Below, in pieces: positions 25,494-34,524 of a stretch of DNA of 64,000 nucleotides. The position numbers and the translations under genes were made by a program. Positions within the stretch are counted from its first letter, which is position 1; every line of letters starts with the position of its first letter. The DNA lies in NCBI GenBank assembly GCA_020353535.1, contig CP070696.1, positions 942,313 through 1,006,312 of the forward strand, given 5' to 3'. The stretch comes from Spirochaetaceae bacterium (GTDB lineage: Bacteria > Spirochaetota > Spirochaetia > SZUA-6 > DRHE01). The notes under the pieces were generated by a model. That model was given only the letters and a program-made list of their open reading frames with translations. It was not told the DNA's origin and made no database searches.

Positions 25494-26981
25494 CTAAGCC
25501 ACGGTAGCAAGGATATCCTTCAAGGTTTCTCCTATGATCTTCACGCCTTCGGGGATCTGGTCTTCTTCCGGGGAGGTAAAACCCAGACGAAATCCTCCGC
25601 GGCTCCATTCCTCTACCGCAAACATCCTGTCCGGGGTGAACACGACTCCCCTCTCCCGCGTTCTCAGAAGCAGGGCGAAGGCATCAAGGCTCTCAGGAAT
25701 ATCCACCCACTGGAACAGCCCCCCTTTTGGTTTGCGCCAAGTCACTGCATCCGGAAAATGATACTCCATAGCACGAAACAGGGAATCGCATCTGCGCGCA
25801 TATACCTGCCTCTTTCGCTTGAGCTCTCTGTCGTAGCAGCCCTTCCGGCAATACTCCAGCAAAGCGCCCTGGATGATTCGATTCGTATACAGGTCATAGC
25901 TCTGTTTGAGCAGGGCGAGTCGTTCAATGATCGGTTTCGACGCCACGATCCAGCTCAAGCGGATCCCTGGAAACAGGCTTTCCGAAAAACTGCCCAGGTG
26001 AATGATCCCTCCTACGGTATCCCAGGATTTCAGCGGATAGGCCTCCCTGCCGTCGAAGGCGAGATCATGGGCGTAGTCGTCTTCGACCACGAGAAATGCA
26101 TGCTCTCGAGCCAACTCCACAAGTCGCCGGCGTCGCTCTGCGGGCAGAGTCGTCCCGGTAGGATTGTGAAAGGTGGGTACGATGTACAAGAGCTTGGGTC
26201 TTCGATGTCTCAAGATGCGTTCGAGAACATCGATGCAGAGACCTTCATGATCCGTCGGGATGCCGATACAGGTACTCTGGAATGAGCGGAACATCCCCAA
26301 AGCGCCCGGGTAGGTGAAGTGCTGCAGCAGCACCGTGTCTCCAGGATCGATGAACAGTCGCCCGATCAGGTTCAACGCCTGCTGGACTCCGCTTACGATC
26401 ATCAGATTCTCCGGCCTACACATGACGTTTCGACGAGCCAGCAGCGTGGGCAGATACTCGAGAAGCGGCTTGAACCCGCAGGGGGATCCGGTCGTGAACA
26501 GGCTCCTGCCGTAGCGGCGAACAGCGGATTTTAAGCATTCCCCAAATGCCGCCACCGGCAACAGACCGGAATTCGGCTGATCCGAGGCCATGTCTATGTA
26601 GAGACTCTTGGATGGTGGCTGTGCCAATTGTTCGAAAACGGACACCAGATCCGCGTTTGCTCGGCTCCAACCCGCAGAGAATAATCCTTCATAGCTCATG
26701 CAGGATTCCTGTTTTGCGGCAGGCGTGGATATTTCGACAAGCGGGTATAGGGTAACAAATGCCCCGCGACCCACTCGAGAGTTTATCAAACCCTCTGCCT
26801 CCAGCTCTTGATAGGCCTGGACGACTGTGTTCCTGCTTACTCCGAGGGATAAAGCCAGATCCCGGGTGGCGGGCAGCCTGCTTCCGGGAAGCATGAGTCT
26901 TTCAGCAATCATGGCGCCGATCTTCTCTTTCAGCTGCAGGTACAGAGGTTTCTTGCCGTTCCTTTCCAAGTCAACGATCAT
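25494..26981 (-). CDS. pdxR: MocR/PdxR-type regulator (GntR domain plus aminotransferase-like domain)
   Basis: 495 aa. The N-terminal ~70 residues are a GntR winged helix (LPATRDLALSLGVSRNTVVQAYQELEAEGLI). The rest is a fold-type I aminotransferase domain with NLMIVSGVQQALNLIGRL, PTFHNPTGTTLP, and VEDDYAHDL. The PLP-lysine motif, usually SFSK in this family, reads SFSESLFPGIRLSW, so the Schiff-base Lys is replaced by Glu. It lies directly upstream of pdxS on the same strand, 9 bp before its start, instead of the usual divergent layout. It probably regulates PLP synthesis, though without the Lys its response to PLP may differ. Confidence 0.85.
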   Translation of the reverse strand: MIVDLERNGKKPLYLQLKEKIGAMIAERLMLPGSRLPATRDLALSLGVSRNTVVQAYQELEAEGLINSRVGRGAFVTLYPLVEISTPAAKQESCMSYEGLFSAGWSRANADLVSVFEQLAQPPSKSLYIDMASDQPNSGLLPVAAFGECLKSAVRRYGRSLFTTGSPCGFKPLLEYLPTLLARRNVMCRPENLMIVSGVQQALNLIGRLFIDPGDTVLLQHFTYPGALGMFRSFQSTCIGIPTDHEGLCIDVLERILRHRRPKLLYIVPTFHNPTGTTLPAERRRRLVELAREHAFLVVEDDYAHDLAFDGREAYPLKSWDTVGGIIHLGSFSESLFPGIRLSWIVASKPIIERLALLKQSYDLYTNRIIQGALLEYCRKGCYDRELKRKRQVYARRCDSLFRAMEYHFPDAVTWRKPKGGLFQWVDIPESLDAFALLLRTRERGVVFTPDRMFAVEEWSRGGFRLGFTSPEEDQIPEGVKIIGETLKDILATVA

Positions 26982-27027
26982 GGGTTTGTCTCCATCAATG
27001 TACGGTTAATTCCCTGAGAATAAAAGA

Positions 27028-27063
27028 TCCAATGGATCATAAATATAGTCCAACCATTCCAAT
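27028..27063. promoter_or_regulatory. Three TCCAAY repeats upstream of the MocR gene
   Basis: TCCAAT (27028-27033), TCCAAC (27049-27054) and TCCAAT (27058-27063) are spread over 36 bp, 47 to 82 bp upstream of the start at 26981. The first lies in the palindrome GATCCAATGGATC (27026-27038), and CAATTTT/AAAATTG (27060-27079) forms another inverted repeat. MocR proteins usually bind direct repeats, so autoregulation is plausible but inferred. The remainder of 26982-27199 holds nothing recognisable. Confidence 0.35.
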
Positions 27064-27199
27064 TTTAATATAAAAATTGAAGGATTGGTACTACCGTTTT
27101 CGCTGGTGCTTTGATTGTATTGGATCTTTACCCGGGAAATCAGCCGCGGGATCGGTTCATCGCATCCCCGCCAACAGCATGCGGGAATGCGCGTTAAAA

Positions 27200-28621
27200 C
27201 TAAGGCGAGAACTCCGCTATGGCATAGGAGTCCCGGACCAGCTCCCTGCCCCGGTCGATCGATTCGATATCTCCCATGCTGATGGCCTGTACCAGGATGT
27301 TGCCGATGGCCGTAGCTTCCACCGGACCGGCGAACACGGGAAGGCCCGCCGCCCGAGCGGTGAGCTCGCAGAGAAGACTATTACGGCTGCCGCCGCCGAT
27401 GATATACAGCGCCTCGACTGGACGTTCGGCCGCTTCCTCCAGCTCCCGGACCGAGTCTGCGTAGAGCCCGGCCAGACTCTGCAGGACGCCCCGCACGAAT
27501 TCAGCCGGACTTTGGGGCACTCTCTGCCCCGCCTCCCGGCAAGCTGCGATGATCCGATCGGGCATGCTGTCTTCGATCAGACCCGGCTTGAGGAATCGGG
27601 GATCATTGGCATCGATGCCGAACTCGGCGGGACCGAATTCCCGCGCCAGATCGGTGAGCTCCCCGTAGCTATACTGCCGGTCGATCCGATCCCAGTGGCG
27701 TTTACACTCCTGGATGATCCACAAACCGGTGATGTTCTTGAGGAAGCGGATCCCGCCGTCCGCCCCGCCCTCGTTCGTGAAGTTATAGGCGTAACTTTTA
27801 TCGCTGATGATCGGTTCCGGCGTCTCGATGCCCAAAAGGGACCAAGTCCCGGAGCTGATATATGCGTGTTTGCCTTTACCCGGAGCCGGAATCGCGGCCA
27901 CGGCACAGGCGGTATCATGGGTGGCTGAGGCGATCACGGCCACCTCAGCGGAAGCACCGATCTCCTCAGCCACGTGGGGCAGCAGCGAGCCCAGGTTCGT
28001 TCCCGGAGCCAATATATCCCCGAACCAGTCCCGCTTGAATCCCAGAGCATCGATGATACGCCACGACCAGTCACGGGTGCGGGGGTTGTACAACTGGGTG
28101 GTGCTTGCGTGGCTGTATTCGTTGGCCATGACGCCTGTCAACCAGTAGTGCATGAGGTTCGGCAGGGTCAGGAGGCTGCAGGCCTGATCCACCAGACCGG
28201 GCTTCTGTTGCTTCGCCGCATACAACTGGTGGACCGTGTTGATCGCCATGTATTGGATCCCGGTCTCCTCATAGATCTCCCGCTTGGGAATGAGGGAAAA
28301 CACCCTGTCCGGTACGTCGTCGGTGCGGGGATCCCGGTAGTGGTAGACGCTGCCGATCAGGTCACCCTGACAGTCCAGCAGAGCGAAGTCCACACCCCAG
28401 CTGTCCAGACCGATACTCCGTATCCGATGGCGTGCGAAGGCGCGTTTCAGCCCCGTTTTAATCTCCGCGAAGATGTTCAGCACATCCCAGAAGATGTTGT
28501 CACCGATGCGGATCGGCCGGTTCTCGAAGCGGTAGATCTCCTCGATCTCCCGGACGTCTCCGACAATGATCCGCCCGCTCTCCGCACCCAGATCAACCGC
28601 AGCGTATTTTTCCATCGTCAA
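27200..28621 (-). CDS. rhaB: Rhamnulokinase-like sugar kinase
   Basis: 473 aa, normal for FGGY kinases. The ATP-phosphate loop VDLGAESGRIIVGD has the RhaB form with SGR; GLDSWGVDFALLD holds the catalytic Asp; STTQLYNPRTRDWS, ATHDTACAVAAIP and the adenosine motif IIGGGSRNSLLCELTA follow. The enzyme phosphorylates L-rhamnulose or a close relative. The aldolase fusion at 34525 would act on such a product, though other genes lie between. No rhamnose isomerase was found. Confidence 0.88.
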   Translation of the reverse strand: MTMEKYAAVDLGAESGRIIVGDVREIEEIYRFENRPIRIGDNIFWDVLNIFAEIKTGLKRAFARHRIRSIGLDSWGVDFALLDCQGDLIGSVYHYRDPRTDDVPDRVFSLIPKREIYEETGIQYMAINTVHQLYAAKQQKPGLVDQACSLLTLPNLMHYWLTGVMANEYSHASTTQLYNPRTRDWSWRIIDALGFKRDWFGDILAPGTNLGSLLPHVAEEIGASAEVAVIASATHDTACAVAAIPAPGKGKHAYISSGTWSLLGIETPEPIISDKSYAYNFTNEGGADGGIRFLKNITGLWIIQECKRHWDRIDRQYSYGELTDLAREFGPAEFGIDANDPRFLKPGLIEDSMPDRIIAACREAGQRVPQSPAEFVRGVLQSLAGLYADSVRELEEAAERPVEALYIIGGGSRNSLLCELTARAAGLPVFAGPVEATAIGNILVQAISMGDIESIDRGRELVRDSYAIAEFSP

Positions 28622-28688
28622 TTACCCTCGGCATATTCCGCTGTTTCGATCCAACCAGTGCTGCAACACTGATGTAACGAGAAGACCT

Positions 28689-31109
28689 TCAGTTCAACGG
28701 ATCTGTGGTTCCCACGGCATCATACCCGTGCCACCTGAAGTTGTCCAGGACGACCAGAGAGTCGTAGATGCCGTCGCCCTCGTCGTGGATCGAGAACGTC
28801 AAGGTGAATTGCTCCCCGCCGCGGATCGGCCAGCTGGTGCGCAGCCAGCCGGTGGACCCGTGATAATCGAAGCCGGTTCCGGCGTTAGGGATGGGATGAA
28901 AGGGATTCTGGAAGTAGTTGTTGTCGACCTCGATCGAGTTGTTGTTGGCATCGAAGGCGATGTTGGTGGGTTGTCCGTTGTTTGTCGATGCCGCCTCGAG
29001 CACGGCGTAGAAGGTGTCGTTGAAGTTCTGGTTAACGTATTCCGGGAATTCGGAGGAGAAGAAGTTGAAATCGAAGGAGAAGCTCCTGGCCCGGCCGGGT
29101 GCGCGGAGCTCCAGACGAATCCGGTGAAGATCGTACACCTGCTGCCTCCCCCGCGACAGCCGTCGATTGCCCATGTAGCTGGGTGCGGGATCGGGATAGG
29201 TCCGCCCGCTCAACTGGCCGCTTCCTGCAGGATAGGGATTGCCCACCGGTCCGGAGCTCAAGAGCAGGAACTGATAGCCTTCCATGGGTACCAGCCGCTC
29301 GGAAGCGAGCAGCCGGGGACTCGCCTGCACCGCCCGGTCGGGGTAATCCCCAATAATCCGTACCGAAAGCACCGAGGAGGGGTCCAGGCCCAGGACCGCC
29401 TCTGGGCTGCTGTCCTGGCCGTCCCGGCTGCCCGGGAATTTCTCCCCGAAGCGCAGGGTCTCCCCATACAGCTCGAGGAGTGCCACTATATCCTCGAGCT
29501 CCGGATCTTTGAGCATTTCGTTGATCTCGGTGATCCGCTGCAGTGCTTCCTCCAAGCTGTCGACATTCTCCCGCCGATGCGCATCCAGCGGGAATTCGAG
29601 GGATTTGAGCATCTCAGCGTAGGCTACCACAGCATCCCCTTTGAGGATCTGCCGCTTCTCCCGCGCGAGCATCTCGGCCACCGTTGATTTCACAGCCAGG
29701 CGGTCCCGCCGTGCGCCGATGGGGGCATACTCCGCCTCGAACTCGAACTCCTGTGTGCCGGCCTGGGAGAGAGGCAGGTCCGAGGAGACTGTCAGATGAT
29801 AGATCATCTGGTCGTTGGGGGACAGGTATTGGGGCACGATGTCCTCAGCCCGGGCCGAGACCTGCTCCCCGTGAAACTCCTCCATCTTCCATCCGGCGGG
29901 CATCACCATCTTGAGGCGTACGTCCTTTACGGCCAGATCGAAGGAGGCTATGAACACATCCTCCCGGAGAATGCGATCGATCTCGGCCTGGCTGTCCACG
30001 AACAAGTAGGCGCCTCGTCCCCTGTCGGTCACAGTGTTCATCAGCTGATCGTTGAAACCCTCCCCCACTCCGATTCCGGCCAGGTAGATCCCCTGACGGT
30101 CTGAGTCTTCGGCGTGCCTGGCGATGGTGTCCGCGGCCAGCTCACCGGCGTTCGCAGCTCCGTCGCTGAGGAGCACTACTCTGTTAAGTGTACGGTAGTC
30201 GTAGTTCTGGCTGGCCGTTTCGTACGCCCTGGCGATCCCCGCTTCCAGATCGGTCACGTCGTTGGCCCGCACTTGACCGAGGATTTCGGCGAGTCGCTCT
30301 TGAGGAAGGCGGCCCACGGGCTCAGAGCTGAAAAGCACCTCTGTCTTCCGGTTGCAGGTAATCAGAGAGAGGCGGTCCTGCGGGCGCAGCCTGGAAACGA
30401 TCCCCAGGATCAGCGCTTTGGCAAGTTCGAGGGGCTCCCCGGCCATGGACCCTGAGGTATCCAATAAAAAGGTGAGGTTGAAGGGCGGCAGCTCGGCCAG
30501 GAAGCGGTCCTGAGCGCGGACCGCCACCTGGAGGGAGTACGAACCTTCTTCGTCCAAGGCCCGCAGCTGGGGAACGATCCGGATCGGCTGTTCCATCGGC
30601 GCTTCGTAGTCGAAGCTGTAGTAGTTGAGAAACTCGTAGGTGCGGACCACCGCGGGGTGAACGGCCCGCCGCTTTTGGATGATCCTGCGGACGATTACCG
30701 GGGAGGCGGCGGAGTTGGAATCGTCCGCAGACAGATAGCGAACCGTCGGTTGCCGGAGTGCGGCTGCTTCCCGAGCCGCCGCCTCGGGCTGTGCCTTCTG
30801 GTAGGCTTCCGGCTCCGCCACCTCTGCGGAGAGATCTTCCGCCTGCTCCAGCATAGCCTCTTTCTCGGCGGCCGGCACGCCGGCAACGTCCTGGGCGGAG
30901 CCGGGAGCCGCCTCTGCTACCATCGCTCCCGCGTTCGACTCGGATGCGACGGGTTCGCCGGCTGACGGAGTGCCGCCACCGGTCGAAGCAGCGGCCTCCT
31001 CATGGGGAAGGTCGGGAGACATCTCCGTGGCAGCTTCGTATCCAGCACAACCGGCCAGCAGGATGAGCAGAACCGCCAATCCGCTCCCTATTCTTATCGA
31101 CCCTTTCAT
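28689..31109 (-). CDS. Lipoprotein with YfbK-type vWA domain and choice-of-anchor-L-like C-terminus
   Basis: 806 aa from the ATG at 31109, which follows GGAGG by 6 nt; an ATG four codons upstream overlaps that site. Signal peptide with lipobox LAGC. A low-complexity Ala/Glu-rich linker (~20-125) leads to a YfbK-like N-terminal segment (VHPAVVRTYEFLNYYSFDY), then a vWA domain with MIDAS DTSGSM and the YfbK-type C-terminal part (MIYHLTVSSDLPL...ARDR-like region). The last ~150 residues, with FNFFSSEFPEYVNQNFNDTF and NIAFDAN, resemble the choice-of-anchor-L domain of surface proteins. A cell-surface adhesion or assembly role is inferred. Confidence 0.8.
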   Translation of the reverse strand: MKGSIRIGSGLAVLLILLAGCAGYEAATEMSPDLPHEEAAASTGGGTPSAGEPVASESNAGAMVAEAAPGSAQDVAGVPAAEKEAMLEQAEDLSAEVAEPEAYQKAQPEAAAREAAALRQPTVRYLSADDSNSAASPVIVRRIIQKRRAVHPAVVRTYEFLNYYSFDYEAPMEQPIRIVPQLRALDEEGSYSLQVAVRAQDRFLAELPPFNLTFLLDTSGSMAGEPLELAKALILGIVSRLRPQDRLSLITCNRKTEVLFSSEPVGRLPQERLAEILGQVRANDVTDLEAGIARAYETASQNYDYRTLNRVVLLSDGAANAGELAADTIARHAEDSDRQGIYLAGIGVGEGFNDQLMNTVTDRGRGAYLFVDSQAEIDRILREDVFIASFDLAVKDVRLKMVMPAGWKMEEFHGEQVSARAEDIVPQYLSPNDQMIYHLTVSSDLPLSQAGTQEFEFEAEYAPIGARRDRLAVKSTVAEMLAREKRQILKGDAVVAYAEMLKSLEFPLDAHRRENVDSLEEALQRITEINEMLKDPELEDIVALLELYGETLRFGEKFPGSRDGQDSSPEAVLGLDPSSVLSVRIIGDYPDRAVQASPRLLASERLVPMEGYQFLLLSSGPVGNPYPAGSGQLSGRTYPDPAPSYMGNRRLSRGRQQVYDLHRIRLELRAPGRARSFSFDFNFFSSEFPEYVNQNFNDTFYAVLEAASTNNGQPTNIAFDANNNSIEVDNNYFQNPFHPIPNAGTGFDYHGSTGWLRTSWPIRGGEQFTLTFSIHDEGDGIYDSLVVLDNFRWHGYDAVGTTDPLN

Positions 31110-31267
31110 GCACGCCTCCATTCCCCGCCTGCAGTCAAACGGCGCCGGTCAAGCACCGTACCGAACCACAGGCCGTTGCCATATCATAACAAATCCTTCG
31201 GCTTCGGTCGCGCGTGCTTGATCAGCGATGTAGTTTCAACCTATCATCAGCCTCAATAGAGGACGAG

Positions 31268-32677
31268 ATGAAACAAAGAAACCATGCCAAGCTTCTGGCT
31301 GAATTATCCGAGGAGTACGCACAGCGCTTCCCCGAATCCGAACGGCTGCATCGACAGGCCCGAAACTCGCTCATCGACGGCGGAAGCCACAACCTGCGTC
31401 TGATCGAGCCCTTTCCGCCGCGGATCCGCGGCGCCCGGGGAGCACGAATCAGCGATGAGGACGGGCACAGCATCCTCGATTTCTGGCAGGGACACCATGC
31501 CAACATCCTCGGCCACAATCCGGCGGTGGTCACCGAGCCTTTGCGAGAGGCTTTTGCGGCGGGATGGGGCCTGCAGACGGGTTTCGTGGAACAGCTGCAG
31601 AGCGAAACAGCGGAGATCCTCTGCCGCCGGACCGGGATGGAGCGGGTTCGCTTCACCACCAGCGGCTCCCTGGCCACGATGTACGCGATTCTCCTAGCCC
31701 GGGCCTTGACCGGACGCGATCGAGTCATGAAGATCGGCGGCGGCTGGCACGGGGCTCAGCCGTGGGGTTTGGTCGGCATCGAGTACCACAACGATTCCTC
31801 GCGGCTGGCAGCCGCCAATCATTTCCAGTTCAGTGACACCGAGGGACTGCCCGTAGCCATCCGTGAGGAGGTGGTGGTTACCCGTTTCAACGACACGGAC
31901 ATGCTCAGTGATCACTTCAAACACTTCGGCGGCGAATTGGCCTGCTTCATCCTGGAACCCTTCGTGGGTGCTGGCGGGGGAATCCCCGCCGACCGGGACT
32001 ATCTGCAGGCGGCCAGAGACTTAAGCGAAAAGCACGGAACGATTTTGATCTTCGACGAAGTGATCGCCGGCTTCCGTTTTCATGCTGGGCTCCTGGCCCA
32101 ACAATACGGCGTACAGCCCGATCTGGTAACCCTGGCCAAGATCATCGGCGGCGGTATGCCAGTGGCGGCGGTGGCGGGGCGGCGGGAGATTCTCAAGCTC
32201 GCCGGCCGCTCCGGAAGCGTACGCTTTTCCGGAGGCACCTACTCCGGCCACCCGGCCTGTCTGCTGGCGGCCAGGTCCATGCTCGCCTACCTGTCTGAAA
32301 ACGAGCGGACCGTATATCCCTACATTAATGATCTGGCCGGCCGCATACGGGAAATAGTGGAAAAAACCTTCGCGGCCGAGGGCATATACGCCCGTTGTAC
32401 CGGCACGGGTGGCGGCACCCTTTCGGGAAGCTCGATCAGCACCGTGGTCTTCCCCTATGAGGAGGACCACCTCTGCAAAGGCCCGGAAGACACGCTGAAT
32501 CCCCACATCTGTGACGTGGACCTGTCTAACCGGGTGCTCCAGCTGGCTCTGCTGCTGGAGGATGTCCATGTGATCCACGGACTGGGATCGATCTCCATGG
32601 CCCACTCCGAGACCGACCTCAGCGAAATCGAAGCTGCCTACGGCCGGGTGGCCAGACGGATCAGGGCTTCGTTGTAG
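31268..32677 (+). CDS. Class III aminotransferase, glutamate-1-semialdehyde aminomutase-like
   Basis: 469 aa from the ATG at 31268, preceded by GAGGA; the longer reading from a TTG at 31214 is less likely. PLP features: FTTSGSLATMYAI, ILEPFVGAGGG, IFDEVIAGFRF with the PLP-ring Asp, and TLAKIIGGGMPVA with Schiff-base Lys291. The layout matches HemL-type aminomutases, but the substrate may be a different amino acid, because it is longer than HemL and has no haem genes around it. Divergent from the vWA lipoprotein. Confidence 0.88.
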   Translation: MKQRNHAKLLAELSEEYAQRFPESERLHRQARNSLIDGGSHNLRLIEPFPPRIRGARGARISDEDGHSILDFWQGHHANILGHNPAVVTEPLREAFAAGWGLQTGFVEQLQSETAEILCRRTGMERVRFTTSGSLATMYAILLARALTGRDRVMKIGGGWHGAQPWGLVGIEYHNDSSRLAAANHFQFSDTEGLPVAIREEVVVTRFNDTDMLSDHFKHFGGELACFILEPFVGAGGGIPADRDYLQAARDLSEKHGTILIFDEVIAGFRFHAGLLAQQYGVQPDLVTLAKIIGGGMPVAAVAGRREILKLAGRSGSVRFSGGTYSGHPACLLAARSMLAYLSENERTVYPYINDLAGRIREIVEKTFAAEGIYARCTGTGGGTLSGSSISTVVFPYEEDHLCKGPEDTLNPHICDVDLSNRVLQLALLLEDVHVIHGLGSISMAHSETDLSEIEAAYGRVARRIRASL

Positions 32678-32679
32678 AA

Positions 32680-33366
32680 TTATCGTTTCAGGTCGAAGGC
32701 CACCAGCAGGGTGGCCAGGGCGGGATCCGGAGAAAATCCGCAGACCTCCCGCAGGCAGACGTCAGCCTGAGCCGAGGGGCTGATGGAGAGCACCCCTTCG
32801 ATGCCCAGTTCGGCCCTCACCTCCTCCAATTCGGGAAAACCAAGGGGGGGAACGAGAAAGTAGGAAGGGGTTTTGTCGCTGCTCCGGCGTTCGGGAAAGA
32901 TGACGAAGGAATCCCCCAGGGAGATCGTCTTCTCCAAGTAGGGCTCGCGGGAGGTAATCACCTCCTCCCCAACAATGCGGTAGGTCCTTCCCTCGAGGGT
33001 AAGGTAATGTTTGTCCGCCGAACCGGATCTCTGCTTCTCCTCCACGAGGTAGACCGTCGGCTCCGGAGGCTCCCGGAAGTGCCTGTCCTTGAGCAGCGCA
33101 AAGGCAACGTCTCTTTGCATGGCCATACGCACGCCCAGATTCTTCAGGGGCAACAGCACGCCCTGCTCGTAGCGACTCTCCAGCCCCACAACCTGTTCTA
33201 CGATCTGCCGCTGCACCTGCTTCACTGCGACAATTCCAGGAAGCCCTCTCAGAATCCTCAGGGCTTTCCGAACACCGGGATGCACGCTTGGATTTCCCCG
33301 GCCGGATTCTGAAGCCCTCCTCGGCTGCCCGCTCTGACCACCCCCTGCCTCCCGCTTATCAGACAC
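32680..33366 (-). CDS. Uncharacterised protein coupled to ribokinase
   Basis: 228 aa from a GTG at 33366, chosen because GGAG lies 7 nt upstream and the codon overlaps the ribokinase stop. No family was recognised. Positions ~20-35 are basic and Gly-rich, then a compact region with LRILRGLPGIVAVKQVQRQIV, LPLKNLGVRMAMQRDVAFALLKD, a strand-rich part TVYLVEEK...HYLTLEGRTYRIVGEEVI, and a C-terminus LREVCGFSPDPALATLLVAFDL. No signal peptide or membrane helix is seen, so it is probably cytoplasmic. Its stop lies 2 bp from the stop of the convergent aminotransferase gene. Confidence 0.6.
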   Translation of the reverse strand: MSDKREAGGGQSGQPRRASESGRGNPSVHPGVRKALRILRGLPGIVAVKQVQRQIVEQVVGLESRYEQGVLLPLKNLGVRMAMQRDVAFALLKDRHFREPPEPTVYLVEEKQRSGSADKHYLTLEGRTYRIVGEEVITSREPYLEKTISLGDSFVIFPERRSSDKTPSYFLVPPLGFPELEEVRAELGIEGVLSISPSAQADVCLREVCGFSPDPALATLLVAFDLKR

Positions 33367-34327
33367 CAAAGATCTCCAATCCCCGCTCACGAACGAAGGT
33401 CCGCACCTGCTCCCCGGTCGGCAGGGAAGGTTGGGCGCCCAGACGGGTTACGGCAAGGGCGCCGGCAGCGTTGGCGTAGCGCACCGCCTCGGCCAATTCA
33501 CCGTAGCGCAGGAAATGGGCGGTCATGGCGGCGGTAAAGGCGTCCCCGGCGGCGGTGCTGTCCACGGCTTGTACCGGGTAGCCTTTAATGTATTCGGGCT
33601 GGTCCTGCTCGGCATCGTAGATCAGTGCTCCCCGCTCCCCGAGCTTGATGACCGCATAGCGGCTCTGGGTGATCCGTACCAGCCGCCCGGCTGCCTCGAC
33701 CGCATCATCTACGCCTCTGCACTCGATGCCGGTGATCGCCTGGGTCTCGGTCTCGTTCGGACTGATGATCTCCAAACCGTGGAGCAAGGTGAAATCGAGA
33801 TCCCGTATGGGTCCGGCGTCCAGGATGATGGGCAGGTCTTTTTCCCGAGCCAGCCGGCAGACCTCCAGGACGATGCTCTGGGGAATTTCCAGATTGATCA
33901 ACACCGCAGCCCATCCTGCGGGTGAGCCGGCGAATACCGCGGCGACCTCTTGTTCCTGGATAGCCATATTGGCTCCCGGAAATACCACGATGCGGTTCTG
34001 TCCGTCCGCTTCCACAAAAATGGCTGCGAACCCGGTTTGATCGCCGGTGTCGCTCAACAGGTAGCGGGTGGCGATGCCTTCCTGTTCCAGGCATTCTTTC
34101 AGATGCGATCCGTGGGCATCTGCTCCGATCTTGCCGACGAAGGTGACCTCCATATCGAGTCGGGCCGCGGCTACAGCCTGATTGGCTCCTTTGCCGCCGG
34201 GAACGTAGCTGTATCGCTGTCCGAGGAGAGTCTCTCCTCCCTGGGGGACCTTCGGCAGCTGCATCACCAGATCCATGTTCACGCTGCCCACAACCAGAAG
34301 GGGAAGCTTTTTGTCCTGTTCTGTCAC
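33359..34327 (-). CDS. rbsK: Ribokinase
   Basis: 322 aa PfkB-family kinase. Start region VVGSVNMDLVMQLPKVPQGGETL, substrate loop VPGGKGANQAVAAARL, and catalytic signature DSTAAGDAFTAAMTAHFL with the base Asp of AGD. These fit ribokinase rather than fructokinase. It phosphorylates D-ribose or a related sugar. No ribose transporter or isomerase is beside it; the following gene is an uncharacterised protein coupled to its stop. Confidence 0.92.
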   Translation of the reverse strand: MTEQDKKLPLLVVGSVNMDLVMQLPKVPQGGETLLGQRYSYVPGGKGANQAVAAARLDMEVTFVGKIGADAHGSHLKECLEQEGIATRYLLSDTGDQTGFAAIFVEADGQNRIVVFPGANMAIQEQEVAAVFAGSPAGWAAVLINLEIPQSIVLEVCRLAREKDLPIILDAGPIRDLDFTLLHGLEIISPNETETQAITGIECRGVDDAVEAAGRLVRITQSRYAVIKLGERGALIYDAEQDQPEYIKGYPVQAVDSTAAGDAFTAAMTAHFLRYGELAEAVRYANAAGALAVTRLGAQPSLPTGEQVRTFVRERGLEIFGV

Positions 34328-34399
34328 CGGGTACCTCTTTCGCTTTCTCGAGTACCAGCCATTCTACCGGTCGAGCAGCCGCGATTCAAGGCAAGGTGG

Positions 34400-34447
34400 G
34401 CCCGCCCAGGGGCGCCCGCCCAGTCCGTAGGTGCCGGTACACCGGCA
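34400..34447. repeat. GC-rich direct and inverted repeats in the ribokinase-aldolase spacer
   Basis: GCCCGCCCAG occurs at 34400-34409 and 34414-34423 (14-bp period). Then TGCCGGT (34432-34438) and ACCGGCA (34441-34447) make a perfect 7-bp inverted repeat with a 2-bp spacer. The second could be an operator for a sugar regulator, since it lies just upstream of the promoter at 34470. Confidence 0.4.
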
Positions 34448-34469
34448 GGGGCCGCCAGTCCGGGCACTC

Positions 34470-34498
34470 TTGAGCCGGGACACCCGGATTGATATAAT
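34470..34498 (+). promoter_or_regulatory. Promoter of the aldolase-dehydrogenase gene
   Basis: TTGAGC (34470-34475), a 17-bp spacer and a perfect TATAAT (34493-34498). The spacer contains CCGGG (34475-34479) and CCCGG (34483-34487), a 5-bp inverted repeat that could be a repressor site. The ATG is at 34525, and no Shine-Dalgarno sequence is obvious. Confidence 0.6.
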
Positions 34499-34524
34499 CG
34501 AGGCTCCCCGTTGGTAATAAATCG

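Noticed and set aside
24717..26285. 522-residue open frame on the plus strand
   Set aside because: It runs antisense to pdxS and the MocR gene, whose frames carry clear family motifs. The antisense reading has no recognisable domain and comes from GC-rich codon structure.
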